DNA of 64,000 nt from Ruminococcus sp. (GCA_017478965.1 JAFVCV010000042.1:1-64000); one strand, 5' to 3'. Positions 51,524-61,712 are shown, counted from the first letter of the stretch. Made by a program: numbers and translations. The notes: a model not told the origin generated them from the letters alone.

Positions 51524-53713
51524 TTATCCCACAGTCAGTTCAGCCGCAAAGCCATAGGCGGGTATGTCGCCCTCCTTATAGCCGAAGACCCTGACATTGG
51601 CGGAGGTATCGAATGCTGACCTTCTGATGATGACGTTATTTCCGTTCACACGGGAATAGGACACAAAGCCGGAGCCATTGTCGATATATACGTCATAGCC
51701 GTCGCAGCCGTTCAGCTCATCCCAGCCTATGACCAGATAGTTCGGGGTCGAGCAGATCGTCCTGAGGGACTCAGGCTGTGCGAACCTTATTGCGACCTTA
51801 TTTGACTCCTCGCCGTAAACTATTCTGCCGCCTGATACACGGTAAGCCTTGACGCTGTAGGTCAGATCCTTCTGCTCCTGGACTGTGCAGCTGTTCTTAT
51901 CAAGATAAGAGACTACGCCGGTGTTGCCGTACTTGTCTGTCTTCAGCAGCACATAGCCCTCAGCGCCCTCTACATCGTTCCAGGAAAGCTCATTGCCGAT
52001 ACTTGTCAGCACCACGTCCTCCATGCCGGAGGAGGCATTGACCCTCAGAGCATCGGAATACCCGCCGAAGAAATCCTCGCCGTCAAGAGTAAGATAAGCC
52101 CTCACCCGGTAATCGGCAGTAATGCCGCCGTCAACGAAGGCATAGAGCTGGTCACCCGAACTCAGCTTAACATCAAACTCCCCGCCGTCCTCATACCTTC
52201 CTGTCAGCTCATAGCCATCGGCGTCGGCCACAGGGGTCCAGCTGATAAAGTTCTCGTCTGCGCTGAGAACGCTCACGCCCGAAGGCGCATTTCCGGGCAG
52301 CTGGACAGGGGTACACATATAGCCAAGCTTTCCGGTGACAAGCAGGGGTCTTATCTTGACCTTATAGTTCTCAAGGTCAAATCCCCATATATAAGCCTCA
52401 TTGGTATCAGTCTTGCTCCAGAGACGGAAAGACCCGGTCATGTCAGTATAGACCTCATAGGACTGGGCGTTCGTAAGCCCGTCCCAGGTGACCTTGACCA
52501 TGTTCTTGCCCGCTCTCTCACAGACAACGTTCCTTATCCTGCTCTCCACCGACACCGTATTGGAAAGCGGGCCGTACCACTTTTTGCCGCCGTAAAGACT
52601 GTAGGCTGCAACTGCATACTTGCCCTCCTGGCTCTCCGGAACGGTCACGCTCAGAGTATCGGCGTCTACGGACTGGTATTCGGTCTGTCCGTCTGCGTCT
52701 ATCTTATAAAGCGTATAGCCGTCAGCGTCCTCGACGGCGTTCCACTTCACTGTACTTATGCTGACCTCAGCGGCAGGCTTGCCCTCGGGAGCATGGTCAA
52801 CACCGTAGGATACATTCAGGTCCACATAGCCCTGGAAACCGGAGACCGTTCCGGTGCCGCTGTACTGCCACACATCGTAATCGCTGTAATAGAGGGGCCT
52901 AGTGCCGTAGCAGGCCAGCCAGATAGGATAATCCTCCCCGAGCTCGGGGCCGTTTATCATAGAGTTGAGCCAGTAGGCATTGGCATAGACGCCGCTCTCA
53001 TATCCCCCGCTTATCATAGTATCGCAGAAGCTCCTGCAAAGCTCGGTCTTCTGCTTTTTTGTCAGCCCTGCGCTGTCAAGGCGGCCGACTGCATAGTCAA
53101 CGCTCTCAATATCGTAATATACGGGCAAATCAAGGTCGATGCCCTCCAGGGCCTTCATGCAGAATTTAGCCTCGGCAGCTGCCTCGGCCGTAGTGATGGC
53201 CTGGGTGTAGAAATAAGCTCCCACCTTGATACCGGCCTTCTTTGCATTAGCCACATTGCTCCAGAAAAGGTCGTCGTAGACCAGGGTCCCGGCTTTGCCG
53301 TAACCTCTGTATCCTATCCTGACAATAGCGAACTCCACGCCGGCTGCCTTCGCCTTCTCCCAGTCTGTATTTGGCTGGTAATAGGAAACATCGACGCCGT
53401 AGCTCCTTGTCAGGCCGTTGTATACCTCACTGTGTACAAGATTGGCGGAACCTGAAAAAGCCGCAGCTTCCTGATATTTCTTTGAAAACTGTACCGCCGG
53501 GCTCAACTCGCCAAGGGCGCCGTTTATAACATTCTGTCTGTATCTGTAATATCCGGGGTCTTCATCTGCTCTGTATTCCCCCTGCACCGATGCAGCCTCG
53601 ACAGCTGCCTCCTCAGTTATGTATGCTGTGTCTTCTGCATATGCAGTCACTGCTGCAGCGCCACATATCATAAACGCTGCCGCAGCCCCTGCGGCTGCTT
53701 TGAACAATTTCAT
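51524..53713 (-). CDS. Secreted GH25 muramidase with fibronectin-III-like repeats
   Basis: A 729-residue secreted protein: signal peptide ending near residue 26 (VTAYAED), a GH25 lysozyme domain (about 105-310) with GVDVSYYQPNTDW, the catalytic acidic pair in YYDIES and Asp of GVDVS, and DVWQYSGTG, then five to six fibronectin-III-like repeats of about 80 residues (VKWNAVEDADGYTLYKID, VTWDGLTNAQSYEVYTD, ISWTPVADADGYEL and others). GH25 enzymes cleave peptidoglycan between MurNAc and GlcNAc. Possible roles are cell-wall turnover or competition. Single gene with its own promoter. Confidence 0.92.
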   Translation of the reverse strand: MKLFKAAAGAAAAFMICGAAAVTAYAEDTAYITEEAAVEAASVQGEYRADEDPGYYRYRQNVINGALGELSPAVQFSKKYQEAAAFSGSANLVHSEVYNGLTRSYGVDVSYYQPNTDWEKAKAAGVEFAIVRIGYRGYGKAGTLVYDDLFWSNVANAKKAGIKVGAYFYTQAITTAEAAAEAKFCMKALEGIDLDLPVYYDIESVDYAVGRLDSAGLTKKQKTELCRSFCDTMISGGYESGVYANAYWLNSMINGPELGEDYPIWLACYGTRPLYYSDYDVWQYSGTGTVSGFQGYVDLNVSYGVDHAPEGKPAAEVSISTVKWNAVEDADGYTLYKIDADGQTEYQSVDADTLSVTVPESQEGKYAVAAYSLYGGKKWYGPLSNTVSVESRIRNVVCERAGKNMVKVTWDGLTNAQSYEVYTDMTGSFRLWSKTDTNEAYIWGFDLENYKVKIRPLLVTGKLGYMCTPVQLPGNAPSGVSVLSADENFISWTPVADADGYELTGRYEDGGEFDVKLSSGDQLYAFVDGGITADYRVRAYLTLDGEDFFGGYSDALRVNASSGMEDVVLTSIGNELSWNDVEGAEGYVLLKTDKYGNTGVVSYLDKNSCTVQEQKDLTYSVKAYRVSGGRIVYGEESNKVAIRFAQPESLRTICSTPNYLVIGWDELNGCDGYDVYIDNGSGFVSYSRVNGNNVIIRRSAFDTSANVRVFGYKEGDIPAYGFAAELTVG

Positions 53714-53772
53714 TTACAAACCTCCCAAAGTTTCATCATCGGTCGCTTTTGGTTTCTTATTAAACGCTTATC

Positions 53773-53801
53773 ATTATACCAAATTTTCTCCGATTTGTCA
53801 A
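53773..53801 (-). promoter_or_regulatory. Consensus promoter of the GH25 gene
   Basis: Minus-strand TTGACA (53796-53801), 17 bases, TATAAT (53773-53778), extended by TGG. Confidence 0.9.
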
Positions 53802-53830
53802 CTTTTTGTAACCTTTAAAATAATAGCAAA

Positions 53831-53876
53831 GCTCTATTTTCATAAGTTTTAGACAAATAACTTATGAAAACAGAGC
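53831..53876. repeat. AT-rich 18-bp imperfect inverted repeat
   Basis: GCTCT-A-TTTTCATAAGTT (53831-53848) pairs with AACTTATGAAAA-C-AGAGC (53859-53876), one mismatch, ten-base loop. It lies after rpiB and upstream of the GH25 promoter. It may end rpiB transcripts, but no U-tract follows the stem. Confidence 0.7.
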
Positions 53877-53929
53877 CGACTTTCTGCCTATCGCACAAAA
53901 GATTATTATTTTCAATAAAAATATTACTG

Positions 53930-54370
53930 TCAGCCGTTTTCCAGCGCAGTGATCTTGTCTATCCTTCTCTGGTGTCTTCCTCCCTCGAAAGGCGTGTTCA
54001 CGAACACATCAATAAGCTCGCAGGCAAGGCCGGCGCCCACCACCCTTGCGCCTATGCAGAGGACGTTAGCGTCATTATGTGCCCTGGTGAATTTCGCAGA
54101 AAAATAGTCCGAGCAGCAGGCTGCCCTTATGCCCTTTATCTTATTCGCAGCCATTGACATACCTATGCCGGTGCCGCATATGAGCACAGCCAGGTCGCAC
54201 TCTCCGCTGATGACCTTTGCACAGACCTCCTGCGCCTTGTCGGGGTAATCGCACTTCTCGCCCTCACCCACACCAAGGTCCGCATATTCTATACCTTTCT
54301 CTTTCAGATATTCCAGGACCTCAGCCTTCAGTTCAGGTCCTGCGTGATCGCAGCCGATAGCTAATTTCAT
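53930..54370 (-). CDS. rpiB: Ribose-5-phosphate isomerase B
   Basis: A 146-residue LacA/RpiB-fold isomerase interconverting ribose-5-phosphate and ribulose-5-phosphate. IGCDHAG at the N-terminus, ICGTGIGMSMAANK with the catalytic Cys in LICGTG, and RAHNDANVL are typical. GGAGGT precedes the ATG. It is the last gene of the DUF3810-tsaE-tsaB-rpiB cluster and feeds the pentose pathway used by the phosphoketolase. Confidence 0.95.
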   Translation of the reverse strand: MKLAIGCDHAGPELKAEVLEYLKEKGIEYADLGVGEGEKCDYPDKAQEVCAKVISGECDLAVLICGTGIGMSMAANKIKGIRAACCSDYFSAKFTRAHNDANVLCIGARVVGAGLACELIDVFVNTPFEGGRHQRRIDKITALENG

Positions 54371-54421
54371 TTTCTTGACCTCCGTTTATTTTTTGATACC
54401 TTTATCTCCTGTCCGGAGACA

Positions 54422-55108
54422 CTAGGAATGTGCCTTATCCTTTTCTGCCTTGGTTGCTTGCAGATAGGACACCTCCAGCTCCTCCGGTCCGCATATCAGT
54501 TCAGGCTCGGACTCCACAGCAAGGCACAGGGATCCTGCTCTTTGCAGCAGTTCAGTGAATTCAGCTTTTCTGACCCCGTTTCTGCCGTCAAAGTATGTTT
54601 TCCTGACCTCCCCGGCCCAGTCGCCGACCAGCATGATAGGTCTTACGCATTTGTAGTCACCGAAAAGCTCTTCCTCGGCGCAGACACGGTCCGGGCTGGC
54701 CCTAGTGATCTTTCCGTCCTCGGCATCGAACTCAGCGGCATAGACTATCCCGGGTCTAGCCCTCATGACTGCGATGATCCTTCCCTCAAAAGCACAGCAG
54801 TTATATGCCAGAGCTTTCAGTGTGGAAACTCCCGCACATTTCAGCATAGGCGCCCCCATGCAAAGTCCCTTGACCGCACCGATACCGATCCTCAGCCCCG
54901 TATAGGACCCCGGCCCGTTGGCGACGGCCACACAGTTCAGCTCATCAAAACCAATGCCTGTGTCCTCCATGGCCCGCCTGACCATGGGCATTATGACCTG
55001 GGAATGGGTCAGCTTGGTGTAAACGCTCTGCTCCCACAGCAGCACCCCGCCGTCAGAAACAGCCACCGACGCCACCTTACCGCTGGTATCTATCCCCAAT
55101 ATCTTCAA
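54422..55108 (-). CDS. tsaB: tRNA t6A37 threonylcarbamoyltransferase subunit TsaB
   Basis: A 228-residue actin-like ASKHA protein: ILGIDTSGKVASVAV (phosphate 1), the VANGPGSYTGLRIG signature and GVSTLKALA. It supports TsaD in forming t6A37 on ANN-decoding tRNAs, with TsaE. TTG 55108 has GGAG eight bases upstream and gives the usual MKILGIDTS start; the ATG three codons earlier abuts that site. It overlaps tsaE by 32 bases. Confidence 0.93.
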   Translation of the reverse strand: MKILGIDTSGKVASVAVSDGGVLLWEQSVYTKLTHSQVIMPMVRRAMEDTGIGFDELNCVAVANGPGSYTGLRIGIGAVKGLCMGAPMLKCAGVSTLKALAYNCCAFEGRIIAVMRARPGIVYAAEFDAEDGKITRASPDRVCAEEELFGDYKCVRPIMLVGDWAGEVRKTYFDGRNGVRKAEFTELLQRAGSLCLAVESEPELICGPEELEVSYLQATKAEKDKAHS

Positions 55109-55547
55109 ATCTGTCATCTCCGTCCGTAGTTTCTATCCTGATGAGCCTGCTGTCCCCGCCCTGATGTTCAAGACTTATCACTATGCAGTCCCCCAGCTCG
55201 CTTTCGATATTCTCAGACCACTCCACTGCCAGAACGCTGTTTTCGTCCATATAATCGAAAAAACCTGTAGTCTCCAGGTCCTCTCCGGAGGTTATCCTGT
55301 ACATATCGAAGTGGATAAGACTTAGTCTTCTATCCTTTTTTCTGTACTCGTTTACCAGAGCAAAGGTCGGGGAGGTCACTTCGTCCCCCAGTCCCATGCC
55401 CGAGCTTATCCCACGGGTAATGGTGGTCTTGCCGGCCCCCAGGCCGCCTCTGTAGGCTATCACATCTCCTCCACGGAGCCTTTTGCCTATCTCCTCCCCC
55501 AGGGCTATAGTCTCCTGCGGAGAAAGAGTCTTGAATTCCAAAGTCAA
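55077..55547 (-). CDS. tsaE: tRNA t6A37 biosynthesis ATPase TsaE
   Basis: A 156-residue P-loop ATPase: GGLGAGKTTITRGI (Walker A), SPTFALVNEY, HFDMYR and AVEWSENIE are the family motifs. It works with TsaB and TsaD in t6A formation. The start is taken as TTG 55547, with AGGAAA eight bases upstream; GTG 55556 is the alternative. No tsaD or tsaC is in the window. Confidence 0.94.
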   Translation of the reverse strand: MTLEFKTLSPQETIALGEEIGKRLRGGDVIAYRGGLGAGKTTITRGISSGMGLGDEVTSPTFALVNEYRKKDRRLSLIHFDMYRITSGEDLETTGFFDYMDENSVLAVEWSENIESELGDCIVISLEHQGGDSRLIRIETTDGDDRFEDIGDRYQR

Positions 55548-55585
55548 ATCTATCACTTTCCTGCTTTCATTTCAGAGCAGATACC

Positions 55586-57058
55586 TCAAAGCTCTTTGCC
55601 GGTCCTCTCGTCAGTGAAATTCCTGCTGCCGTAGTAGTCCAGCATGAGCTGTGTCATGTCCTCCATGGACTTTCTGCCCTTTTCCTGTCCGTTGAACCTG
55701 AGGGAGCCGTTGACAAAGTCATCGGTCTTTCCGGCCAGCAGTTCGCTGCTGAACAGCAGCTCTTCATTAGCGACGTCCTCCCAGTACTGGTCCTCCGCCG
55801 CAAGATCTCGGGCAACTGCACCGTTGATCAGGCTGTTGAATTCAGTCTTCGTCTTTTCGTCACAGCTCTCGAAAAGCCTGTCCCTGAATATCCTCAAAGC
55901 TGTAAGATAGCCCGAATACCGATAATCATTGCTGCTGCTCCTTTCACAGGCGGCGAAGGCTATGAATGCAGCCTCGTCCTCCTTCATATAGCCCTTGCTA
56001 TGGGCTATCTCATGACAGACTGCACAGGGCAGCATAGTGGCATACATTTTATTATTATAGTTAGGCTCCAGAGTAAACGGGAAATATATGCCCCTTAGAC
56101 GCATCTGGCTCATCATGGTCGAGCTGAAAATGCTCTTAGGCTTGGGAGTCTCCCCGTCAAGATCCCTGAATTCCCCGCCCAGACTCTCCACCGCCGCCAT
56201 AGCGGTATAGTCCGGATCGGCTTTCAGCACAAAGTCACCGTTTTCCTCACGGGCTGCCAGGCCTGAATAATAGTTTGCCTGCGCAGCCAGCCTTTTTCCA
56301 AGGTCAAAAAGCTCCTCCTCAGTGTGCTCAGAAACTTCAATATCACAGCGTTCAGCCAGAGGCGAGGTATGATACAACACAGAGCAGTTCAGCGTCCAGG
56401 TCACGCAGAAAAACGCAGCCAGCCAAGCGTAGGAAAAGGCAAAGGTCTTGATGACCCTGGGTCTTCTGGTGCTGGATATGAACATTATGACCAGGTCGAT
56501 AAGTGAGGTAGGTATATAAAGAACAAGGATAGCTATGAAAAGCTCACCGAATGAATAAGGTATCTTTGAGATGAGCTTGCCCGCAGTTTTCAGGAAAAGC
56601 GGGTAGACCTGGCTCTGATGCCAGTTACAGAAACCGGGGCTGCACCTGGCGATGATATTTATGACCAGGCAGGTCAGAAACACTATCAGCAGCGCTGTGA
56701 GCTGCTTATGGTTCCTGAAAAAGCCGTCCTTCTTCTTCTGTTCCTCCGGAGGAGGGGTATTTGAATACACCACTGTCCCGTTGGGGCAGACCACGGTACC
56801 GTTCGGGTAAACGACCGTGGAGTTTGCCGGGTCCGGCGCCGCCGGCACCGGAGCGCTCTGAGCGGGATAGGCCGGCTGTCCCCCATGAGGGACCGCCCCG
56901 GCATCGCCAAAGCCTTTGTCCAGCTGCTGGGTCGGGCCGAACATAGGCTGTGCCGGACCCTGCGGCTGACCCTGTGATGGCAAAGGATACGAAACATTGC
57001 CGCCGGAGCCATCGTTCCCGGCAGGCAGGGACTGCTGTCTTTCTTTATTTATATCCAT
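55586..57058 (-). CDS. DUF3810 putative membrane metalloprotease
   Basis: A 490-residue protein. Residues 1-110 are a Pro/Gln/Gly-rich cytosolic-looking region with VVYPNGT-type repeats, followed by three membrane segments (about 120-230) and a domain with HEIAHSKGYMKEDEA near residue 350, an HExxH zinc motif with a downstream Glu. This matches DUF3810, a family of unknown function. ATG 57058 has GAGGTTGA upstream. It heads the tsaE-tsaB-rpiB cluster. Confidence 0.82.
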   Translation of the reverse strand: MDINKERQQSLPAGNDGSGGNVSYPLPSQGQPQGPAQPMFGPTQQLDKGFGDAGAVPHGGQPAYPAQSAPVPAAPDPANSTVVYPNGTVVCPNGTVVYSNTPPPEEQKKKDGFFRNHKQLTALLIVFLTCLVINIIARCSPGFCNWHQSQVYPLFLKTAGKLISKIPYSFGELFIAILVLYIPTSLIDLVIMFISSTRRPRVIKTFAFSYAWLAAFFCVTWTLNCSVLYHTSPLAERCDIEVSEHTEEELFDLGKRLAAQANYYSGLAAREENGDFVLKADPDYTAMAAVESLGGEFRDLDGETPKPKSIFSSTMMSQMRLRGIYFPFTLEPNYNNKMYATMLPCAVCHEIAHSKGYMKEDEAAFIAFAACERSSSNDYRYSGYLTALRIFRDRLFESCDEKTKTEFNSLINGAVARDLAAEDQYWEDVANEELLFSSELLAGKTDDFVNGSLRFNGQEKGRKSMEDMTQLMLDYYGSRNFTDERTGKEL

Positions 57059-57081
57059 ATTCAACCTCAATTTATTATCCG

Positions 57082-57104
57082 GCGGAGACAGCGTATCTCC
57101 GCCC
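57082..57104 (-). terminator. Hairpin between fhs and the DUF3810 gene
   Basis: Stem GGCGGAGA/TCTCCGCC (57082-57089 with 57097-57104). No U-tract follows on the minus strand, so termination is likely partial and fhs transcripts may continue. Confidence 0.45.
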
Positions 57105-57116
57105 TTTTCCCAACGG

Positions 57117-58793
57117 TCAGAACAGACCGTAGATGTTACCCTTATTGTCGCAGTCGATATTATACGCAGCCGGTACCTTCGGCAGGCCGGGCATAGTCAT
57201 GATATCGCCCGTATAGGCCACGATAAATCCTGCGCCGGCAGAAACTCTCAGGTCCCTGACGGTGATCTCAAATCCCTCCGGCTTGCCCAGCTTCGCCGGA
57301 TCGTCCGAAAGTGAATACTGGGTCTTCGCAACGCAGACGGGCATCTTGTCAAATCCCAGGTCGTTTATCTCTTTCAGAGCCTTCTCAGCCTGAGCGGTAT
57401 AGATAACGCCGTCGGCCCTGTAGATCTCCTTAGCGATGATCGCCAGCTTTTCCTTGATAGGCAGCTTTTCGTCATAGATTGGCCTGAAGTCCGTCTTGCC
57501 CTCATTCCTGTCGATGGTATCCACGACCTTCCTGGCAAGGTCGGTGCCGCCCTCGCCGCCCTTAGCGAATATCTCGGCAAGGCTGACCTCAACGCCAAGC
57601 TCGCCGCAGACTCTCTTTATCACACCGATCTCAGCTTCGGTATCGGAGGCAAAGCGGTTTATGGCCACCACCACCGGAACACCGAACTTGTGCATATTCT
57701 CTATATGGGTCTTCAGGTTGACGATACCCTTTTCAAGGGCGTCCACATTCTCCTGCGTCAGCTCGTTCCTGGCCACTCCGCCGTTATACTTCAGCGCTCT
57801 TATAGTAGCCACCAGTACCACGCAGCTGGGTCTGAGACCGGCAAAGCGGCACTTGATATCAAAGAATTTCTCCGCCCCCAGGTCAGAGCCGAAGCCGGCC
57901 TCGGTGATGGTATAATCAGCCAGTTTCAGTGCCAGCTTAGTGGCCCTGACAGAATTGCAGCCGTGGGCGATATTCGCAAAAGGTCCTCCGTGGATAAGCG
58001 CCGGGTTGTTCTCCAGAGTCTGTACCAGGTTCGGTTTCATAGCGTCCTTCAGCAGGGCCACCATGGCTCCGCAGCCGCCGATATCCTTAGCGTATACGGG
58101 CCTGCCATCGGTAGTGTAGGCGACCAGAATGCTCTCGATGCGCTTTTTCAGGTCATCAAGGTCAGCAGCGAGGCAGAGTATAGCCATGATCTCAGAGGCT
58201 ACGGTTATCTGGAAGGAGTCCTCCCTCGGGATACCGTTGGCCTTGGAGCCAAGGCCTATGACGATGTCTCTCAATGCCCTGTCGTTCATATCCAGACAGC
58301 GCTTGAAAAGTATCCTCCTCTGGTCGATACGCAGAGAGTTGCCCTGCTGCATATGGTTGTCGATAAGGGCACAGAGCAGATTATTGGCAGCAGTTATGGC
58401 GTGCATATCCCCTGTGAAATGGAGATTGATATCCTCCATAGGCACCACCTGCGCATATCCGCCGCCGGCAGCGCCGCCCTTTATGCCGAAAACAGGTCCT
58501 AAGGAAGGCTCCCTCAGGGCAAGAACAGACTTCCTGCCTATCTTGTTCATGCTCTCGTTAAGGCCAACGGAGATCGTGGTCTTACCCTCACCGGCTGGGG
58601 TGGGGTTGATAGCGGTGACAAGAATGAGCCTGCCGTCAGGACGTTCCCTGGTCTTCTCATAAAGAGACTCGGACAGCTTGGCCTTATAGTGGCCGTATGG
58701 CTCATACTCCTCGTCAGTGATGCCAAGTTTGGCAGCGATCTCGGAGATCTTCAGCATTTTCGCCTGTTTAGCTATTTCGATATCAGAAAGCAT
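57117..58793 (-). CDS. fhs: Formate-tetrahydrofolate ligase
   Basis: A 558-residue enzyme forming 10-formyl-THF from formate, THF and ATP. The P-loop is [13 protein letters not shown], with the folate/ATP contacts [20 protein letters not shown] and FVGDMHAI-like [14 protein letters not shown]. Length is typical. It supplies one-carbon units for purines, or acts in acetogenic-type formate use; no other Wood-Ljungdahl gene is in the window. AAAGGA precedes the ATG. Confidence 0.97.
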   Translation of the reverse strand: MLSDIEIAKQAKMLKISEIAAKLGITDEEYEPYGHYKAKLSESLYEKTRERPDGRLILVTAINPTPAGEGKTTISVGLNESMNKIGRKSVLALREPSLGPVFGIKGGAAGGGYAQVVPMEDINLHFTGDMHAITAANNLLCALIDNHMQQGNSLRIDQRRILFKRCLDMNDRALRDIVIGLGSKANGIPREDSFQITVASEIMAILCLAADLDDLKKRIESILVAYTTDGRPVYAKDIGGCGAMVALLKDAMKPNLVQTLENNPALIHGGPFANIAHGCNSVRATKLALKLADYTITEAGFGSDLGAEKFFDIKCRFAGLRPSCVVLVATIRALKYNGGVARNELTQENVDALEKGIVNLKTHIENMHKFGVPVVVAINRFASDTEAEIGVIKRVCGELGVEVSLAEIFAKGGEGGTDLARKVVDTIDRNEGKTDFRPIYDEKLPIKEKLAIIAKEIYRADGVIYTAQAEKALKEINDLGFDKMPVCVAKTQYSLSDDPAKLGKPEGFEITVRDLRVSAGAGFIVAYTGDIMTMPGLPKVPAAYNIDCDNKGNIYGLF

Positions 58794-58829
58794 ATCATCA
58801 ATTCCTTTCGGGAAATATAGTTCACTTCA

Positions 58830-58858
58830 ATTATATCATATATCCCCGGATTTTTCAA
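58830..58858 (-). promoter_or_regulatory. Promoter of fhs
   Basis: Minus-strand TTGAAA (58853-58858), 17 bases, TATAAT (58830-58835), extended by TGA. Confidence 0.88.
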
Positions 58859-58866
58859 GTACCGCA

Positions 58867-58896
58867 AACAAAAAAGGACAGCCCGCCGGACTGTCC
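58867..58896 (-). terminator. Terminator of the phosphoketolase gene
   Basis: Stem GGACAG/CTGTCC (58876-58881 with 58891-58896), extended by one or two GC pairs, followed on the minus strand by TTTTTTGTTTG. Confidence 0.85.
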
Positions 58897-58929
58897 CTCT
58901 TTATTCTTTTATAATAGTGTATTTTCAGA

Positions 58930-61290
58930 TCACAGATCCCATTTCCAGTCACGGACCTCAGGAAGGTCTATGCCATACTCATGGATATACTGCTTATGCT
59001 CCACAAGCTTGTCCTGCATGAGCTGATAGAGATAGGAGCCGGTATTGCCCAGCTGGGGAAGTCTCTTGAGTATCTCCAGCACCAGGTGGAAACGGTCTAT
59101 CTCATTCTGCACTCTCATGTCGAAGGGAGTAGTGATGGTGCCCTCCTCATTATAGCCGCACACATAAAGGTTACGGTTATTTCTGTGGTAGAGCAGCTCG
59201 TGGATAAGGGTAGGATAGCCGTGGAAAGCAAACACTATGGGCTTGTCCTTGGTGAAAAGAGCGTCGAACTCGGCGTCGGAAAGGCCGTGAGGGTGCTTGC
59301 TCTTAGGCTGAAGTTTGAACAGGTCAACGACGTTTATGAACCTTATCTTGATATCAGGCATATTCTTCCGAAGGATAGTAACAGCAGCCAGAGCCTCCAG
59401 AGTAGGAGTGTCGCCGCAGCAGGCAAGAACCACGTCAGGCTCCTGGCCCTGGTCGTTGGAAGCCCATTCCCAGATACCGATACCCTGAGTGCAGTGCTTT
59501 ACAGCCTGCTCCATAGTCAGCCACTGCTGGCGGGGATGCTTTGAAGTGACCATAACGTTCACATAGTTCTTGGACCTTATGCAGTGGTCAAAAACGCTCA
59601 GCAGACAGTTAGTGTCAGGCGGCAGATACATTCTTACCACATCTGCCTTCTTGTTTGCAACGTGGTCAAGGAAGCCGGGGTCCTGATGAGTAAAGCCGTT
59701 GTGGTCCTGCTGCCATACATTTGAGGAAAGGATATAGTTGAGAGAAGCGATCTTCTGTCTCCACGGCAGCTCGCTGGTGACCTTCAGCCACTTGGCGTGC
59801 TGGGAGAACATAGAGTCAACTATCCTGATGAATGCCTCATAGCTTGCGAAGAAACCGTGGCGGCCTGTGAGCAGATAGCCCTCCAGCCAGCCCTCGCACA
59901 TATGCTCGGAAAGGTACGAGTCCATGACTCTGCCGTCGTTGGCAAGGAACTCGTCGTTGTCCTTCATGTCAGCGTTCCAGTCTCTCCTGGTGGCCTCGAA
60001 GACCTTGCCCAGCCTGTTGGACATAGTTTCGTCAGGTCCGAAGATACGGAAGTTGCGGCTCTCGGCGTTGAGCTTGAAGACGTCTCTTACAAATCCGCCC
60101 AGCTCTATCATATCCTGTGCCTCGACCGCTCCGGGAGCGGGAACGTCGATACCGTAGCTCCTGAAATCAGGCAGTCTCAGATCTCTGAGCAGCAGCCCGC
60201 CGTTAGCGTGGGGGTTGGAGCCCATCCTTCTGTCGCCTGTGGGGGCCAGCTCCTCCAGCTCGGGTATAAGTCTGCCGCTCTCGTCGAAGAGCTCGTCGGG
60301 GTGATAGCTCCTGAGCCATTCCTCAAGCTGAGCCATATGCTCAGGCTGGCTCATATCCATAGGGACCTGGTGCGCCCTGAAAGTGCCCTCGATCTCGTTG
60401 CCGTCAACTATCTTAGGACCGGTCCATCCCTTGGGAGAACGGAAGATTATCATAGGCCAGATAGGTCTTTCAGTCTTTCCATCTTCACGTGCAGCCTTCT
60501 GGATAGCCTTTATCTCCTCGATCACAGTGTCAAGAGTCTCGGCCATGAGCTTGTGCATGGTCATGGGATCATCGCCCTCTACGAAGTAGGGCTTCCAGCC
60601 GCAGCCCCTGAAAAAGCTCTCTATCTCTTCTCTGGAGATCCTCGAGAACACAGTGGGATTGGAGATCTTGTAACCGTTGAGGTGGAGAATAGGCAGAACA
60701 GCTCCGTCAGTAACGGGGTTCAGGAATTTATTCGAGTGCCATGCAGTAGCGAGAGGACCTGTTTCAGCCTCGCCGTCGCCCACTACGCAGGCAGTGATAA
60801 GGTCAGGGTTATCGAACACTGCACCAAAGCTATGGGCCAGAGAATAGCCCAGCTCACCGCCCTCATTGATGGAACCGGGGGTCTCGGGTGCAACGTGTGA
60901 GGAGATGCCGCCGGGGAAGGAGAACTGCTTGAACAGTTTCTTCATGCCCTCCGCATCACGGGAGATATTGGGGTAAACCTCTGAATAGGAGCCTTCAACA
61001 TAAGTATTGGCCACCATGAAGTTTCCTCCGTGGCCGGGACCGGAAATATATATCATATCAAGGTCATATTTCTTGATGACACGGTTCAGGTGTACATAGA
61101 TGAAGTTCTGTCCTGGAACGGTGCCCCAGTGACCGACTATCTTCTTCTTGATATGCTCCTTTTTCAGGGGTTCTCTCAGCAGCGGGTTGTCAAGCAGATA
61201 GAGCTGACCTGCGGAGAGGTAGTTGACAGCGTCCCAGTAGCGGTTCATTTTAGTGAGCAGCTCAGGACTGATGTTTACGACATCACTCAT
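58930..61290 (-). CDS. xfp: Phosphoketolase
   Basis: A 786-residue ThDP enzyme that splits xylulose-5-phosphate (and possibly fructose-6-phosphate) with phosphate into acetyl phosphate and glyceraldehyde-3-phosphate or erythrose-4-phosphate. Motifs: [52 protein letters not shown] (ThDP) and [15 protein letters not shown] precedes the ATG. Single gene. Acetyl phosphate would go to acetyl-CoA by the Pta encoded at 27.7 kb. Confidence 0.96.
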   Translation of the reverse strand: MSDVVNISPELLTKMNRYWDAVNYLSAGQLYLLDNPLLREPLKKEHIKKKIVGHWGTVPGQNFIYVHLNRVIKKYDLDMIYISGPGHGGNFMVANTYVEGSYSEVYPNISRDAEGMKKLFKQFSFPGGISSHVAPETPGSINEGGELGYSLAHSFGAVFDNPDLITACVVGDGEAETGPLATAWHSNKFLNPVTDGAVLPILHLNGYKISNPTVFSRISREEIESFFRGCGWKPYFVEGDDPMTMHKLMAETLDTVIEEIKAIQKAAREDGKTERPIWPMIIFRSPKGWTGPKIVDGNEIEGTFRAHQVPMDMSQPEHMAQLEEWLRSYHPDELFDESGRLIPELEELAPTGDRRMGSNPHANGGLLLRDLRLPDFRSYGIDVPAPGAVEAQDMIELGGFVRDVFKLNAESRNFRIFGPDETMSNRLGKVFEATRRDWNADMKDNDEFLANDGRVMDSYLSEHMCEGWLEGYLLTGRHGFFASYEAFIRIVDSMFSQHAKWLKVTSELPWRQKIASLNYILSSNVWQQDHNGFTHQDPGFLDHVANKKADVVRMYLPPDTNCLLSVFDHCIRSKNYVNVMVTSKHPRQQWLTMEQAVKHCTQGIGIWEWASNDQGQEPDVVLACCGDTPTLEALAAVTILRKNMPDIKIRFINVVDLFKLQPKSKHPHGLSDAEFDALFTKDKPIVFAFHGYPTLIHELLYHRNNRNLYVCGYNEEGTITTPFDMRVQNEIDRFHLVLEILKRLPQLGNTGSYLYQLMQDKLVEHKQYIHEYGIDLPEVRDWKWDL

Positions 61291-61341
61291 TGTTCGGTAC
61301 CTCCATATTGTTAAATAATTAACGCTTTCGACGTTGGTTTG

Positions 61342-61370
61342 ATTATAACACGATAGTTGCGATATTTCAA
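61342..61370 (-). promoter_or_regulatory. Promoter of xfp
   Basis: Minus-strand TTGAAA (61365-61370), 17 bases, TATAAT (61342-61347), extended -10 TGTTATAAT, the same core as the pta promoter. Confidence 0.88.
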
Positions 61371-61637
61371 TTCATTTTTTGCTTTATTTGTGTATTTTCT
61401 GTTAATTCCGACATTTTTAAAAAGTGCGGTCATCCGATGTATTTCCGGCTTTTTCGCAGTCCGGTATACAGAAATTTAAACATTTCGGCAGAGCAATTTA
61501 TGATAAGCGCAAGAGCTGTAAAATCAGGCAGATATTTATAAATTCTGTTTATTAAGGCACTTTGGTAAGCTAAGATCAACTAATTAATATGTCAGCTTGT
61601 ATCAACTTTCACAAAGGCTGAGCCGGTACCCGATTTG

Positions 61638-61666
61638 TTGACAAATACCGGTATCTATGGTATAAT
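61638..61666 (+). promoter_or_regulatory. Consensus promoter of lepA
   Basis: TTGACA (61638-61643), 17 bases, TATAAT (61661-61666), extended by TGG. Confidence 0.92.
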
Positions 61667-61712
61667 TGATTTAAATATGCAAAACAGCATCTGAATAATC
61701 GGAGGAAAGCTA

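Larger units (their letters stand above)
61291..61712. other. Divergent intergenic region, xfp and lepA promoters
   Basis: This 422-base AT-rich stretch carries the xfp promoter (61342-61370) and the lepA promoter (61638-61666). The 267 bases between them (61371-61637) contain no ORF with a ribosome binding site and no RNA signature I recognise. Confidence 0.6.

Noticed and set aside
59797..60900. 367-codon open frame opposite the phosphoketolase gene
   Set aside because: Antisense shadow of a conserved gene with biased third positions; no start signal.
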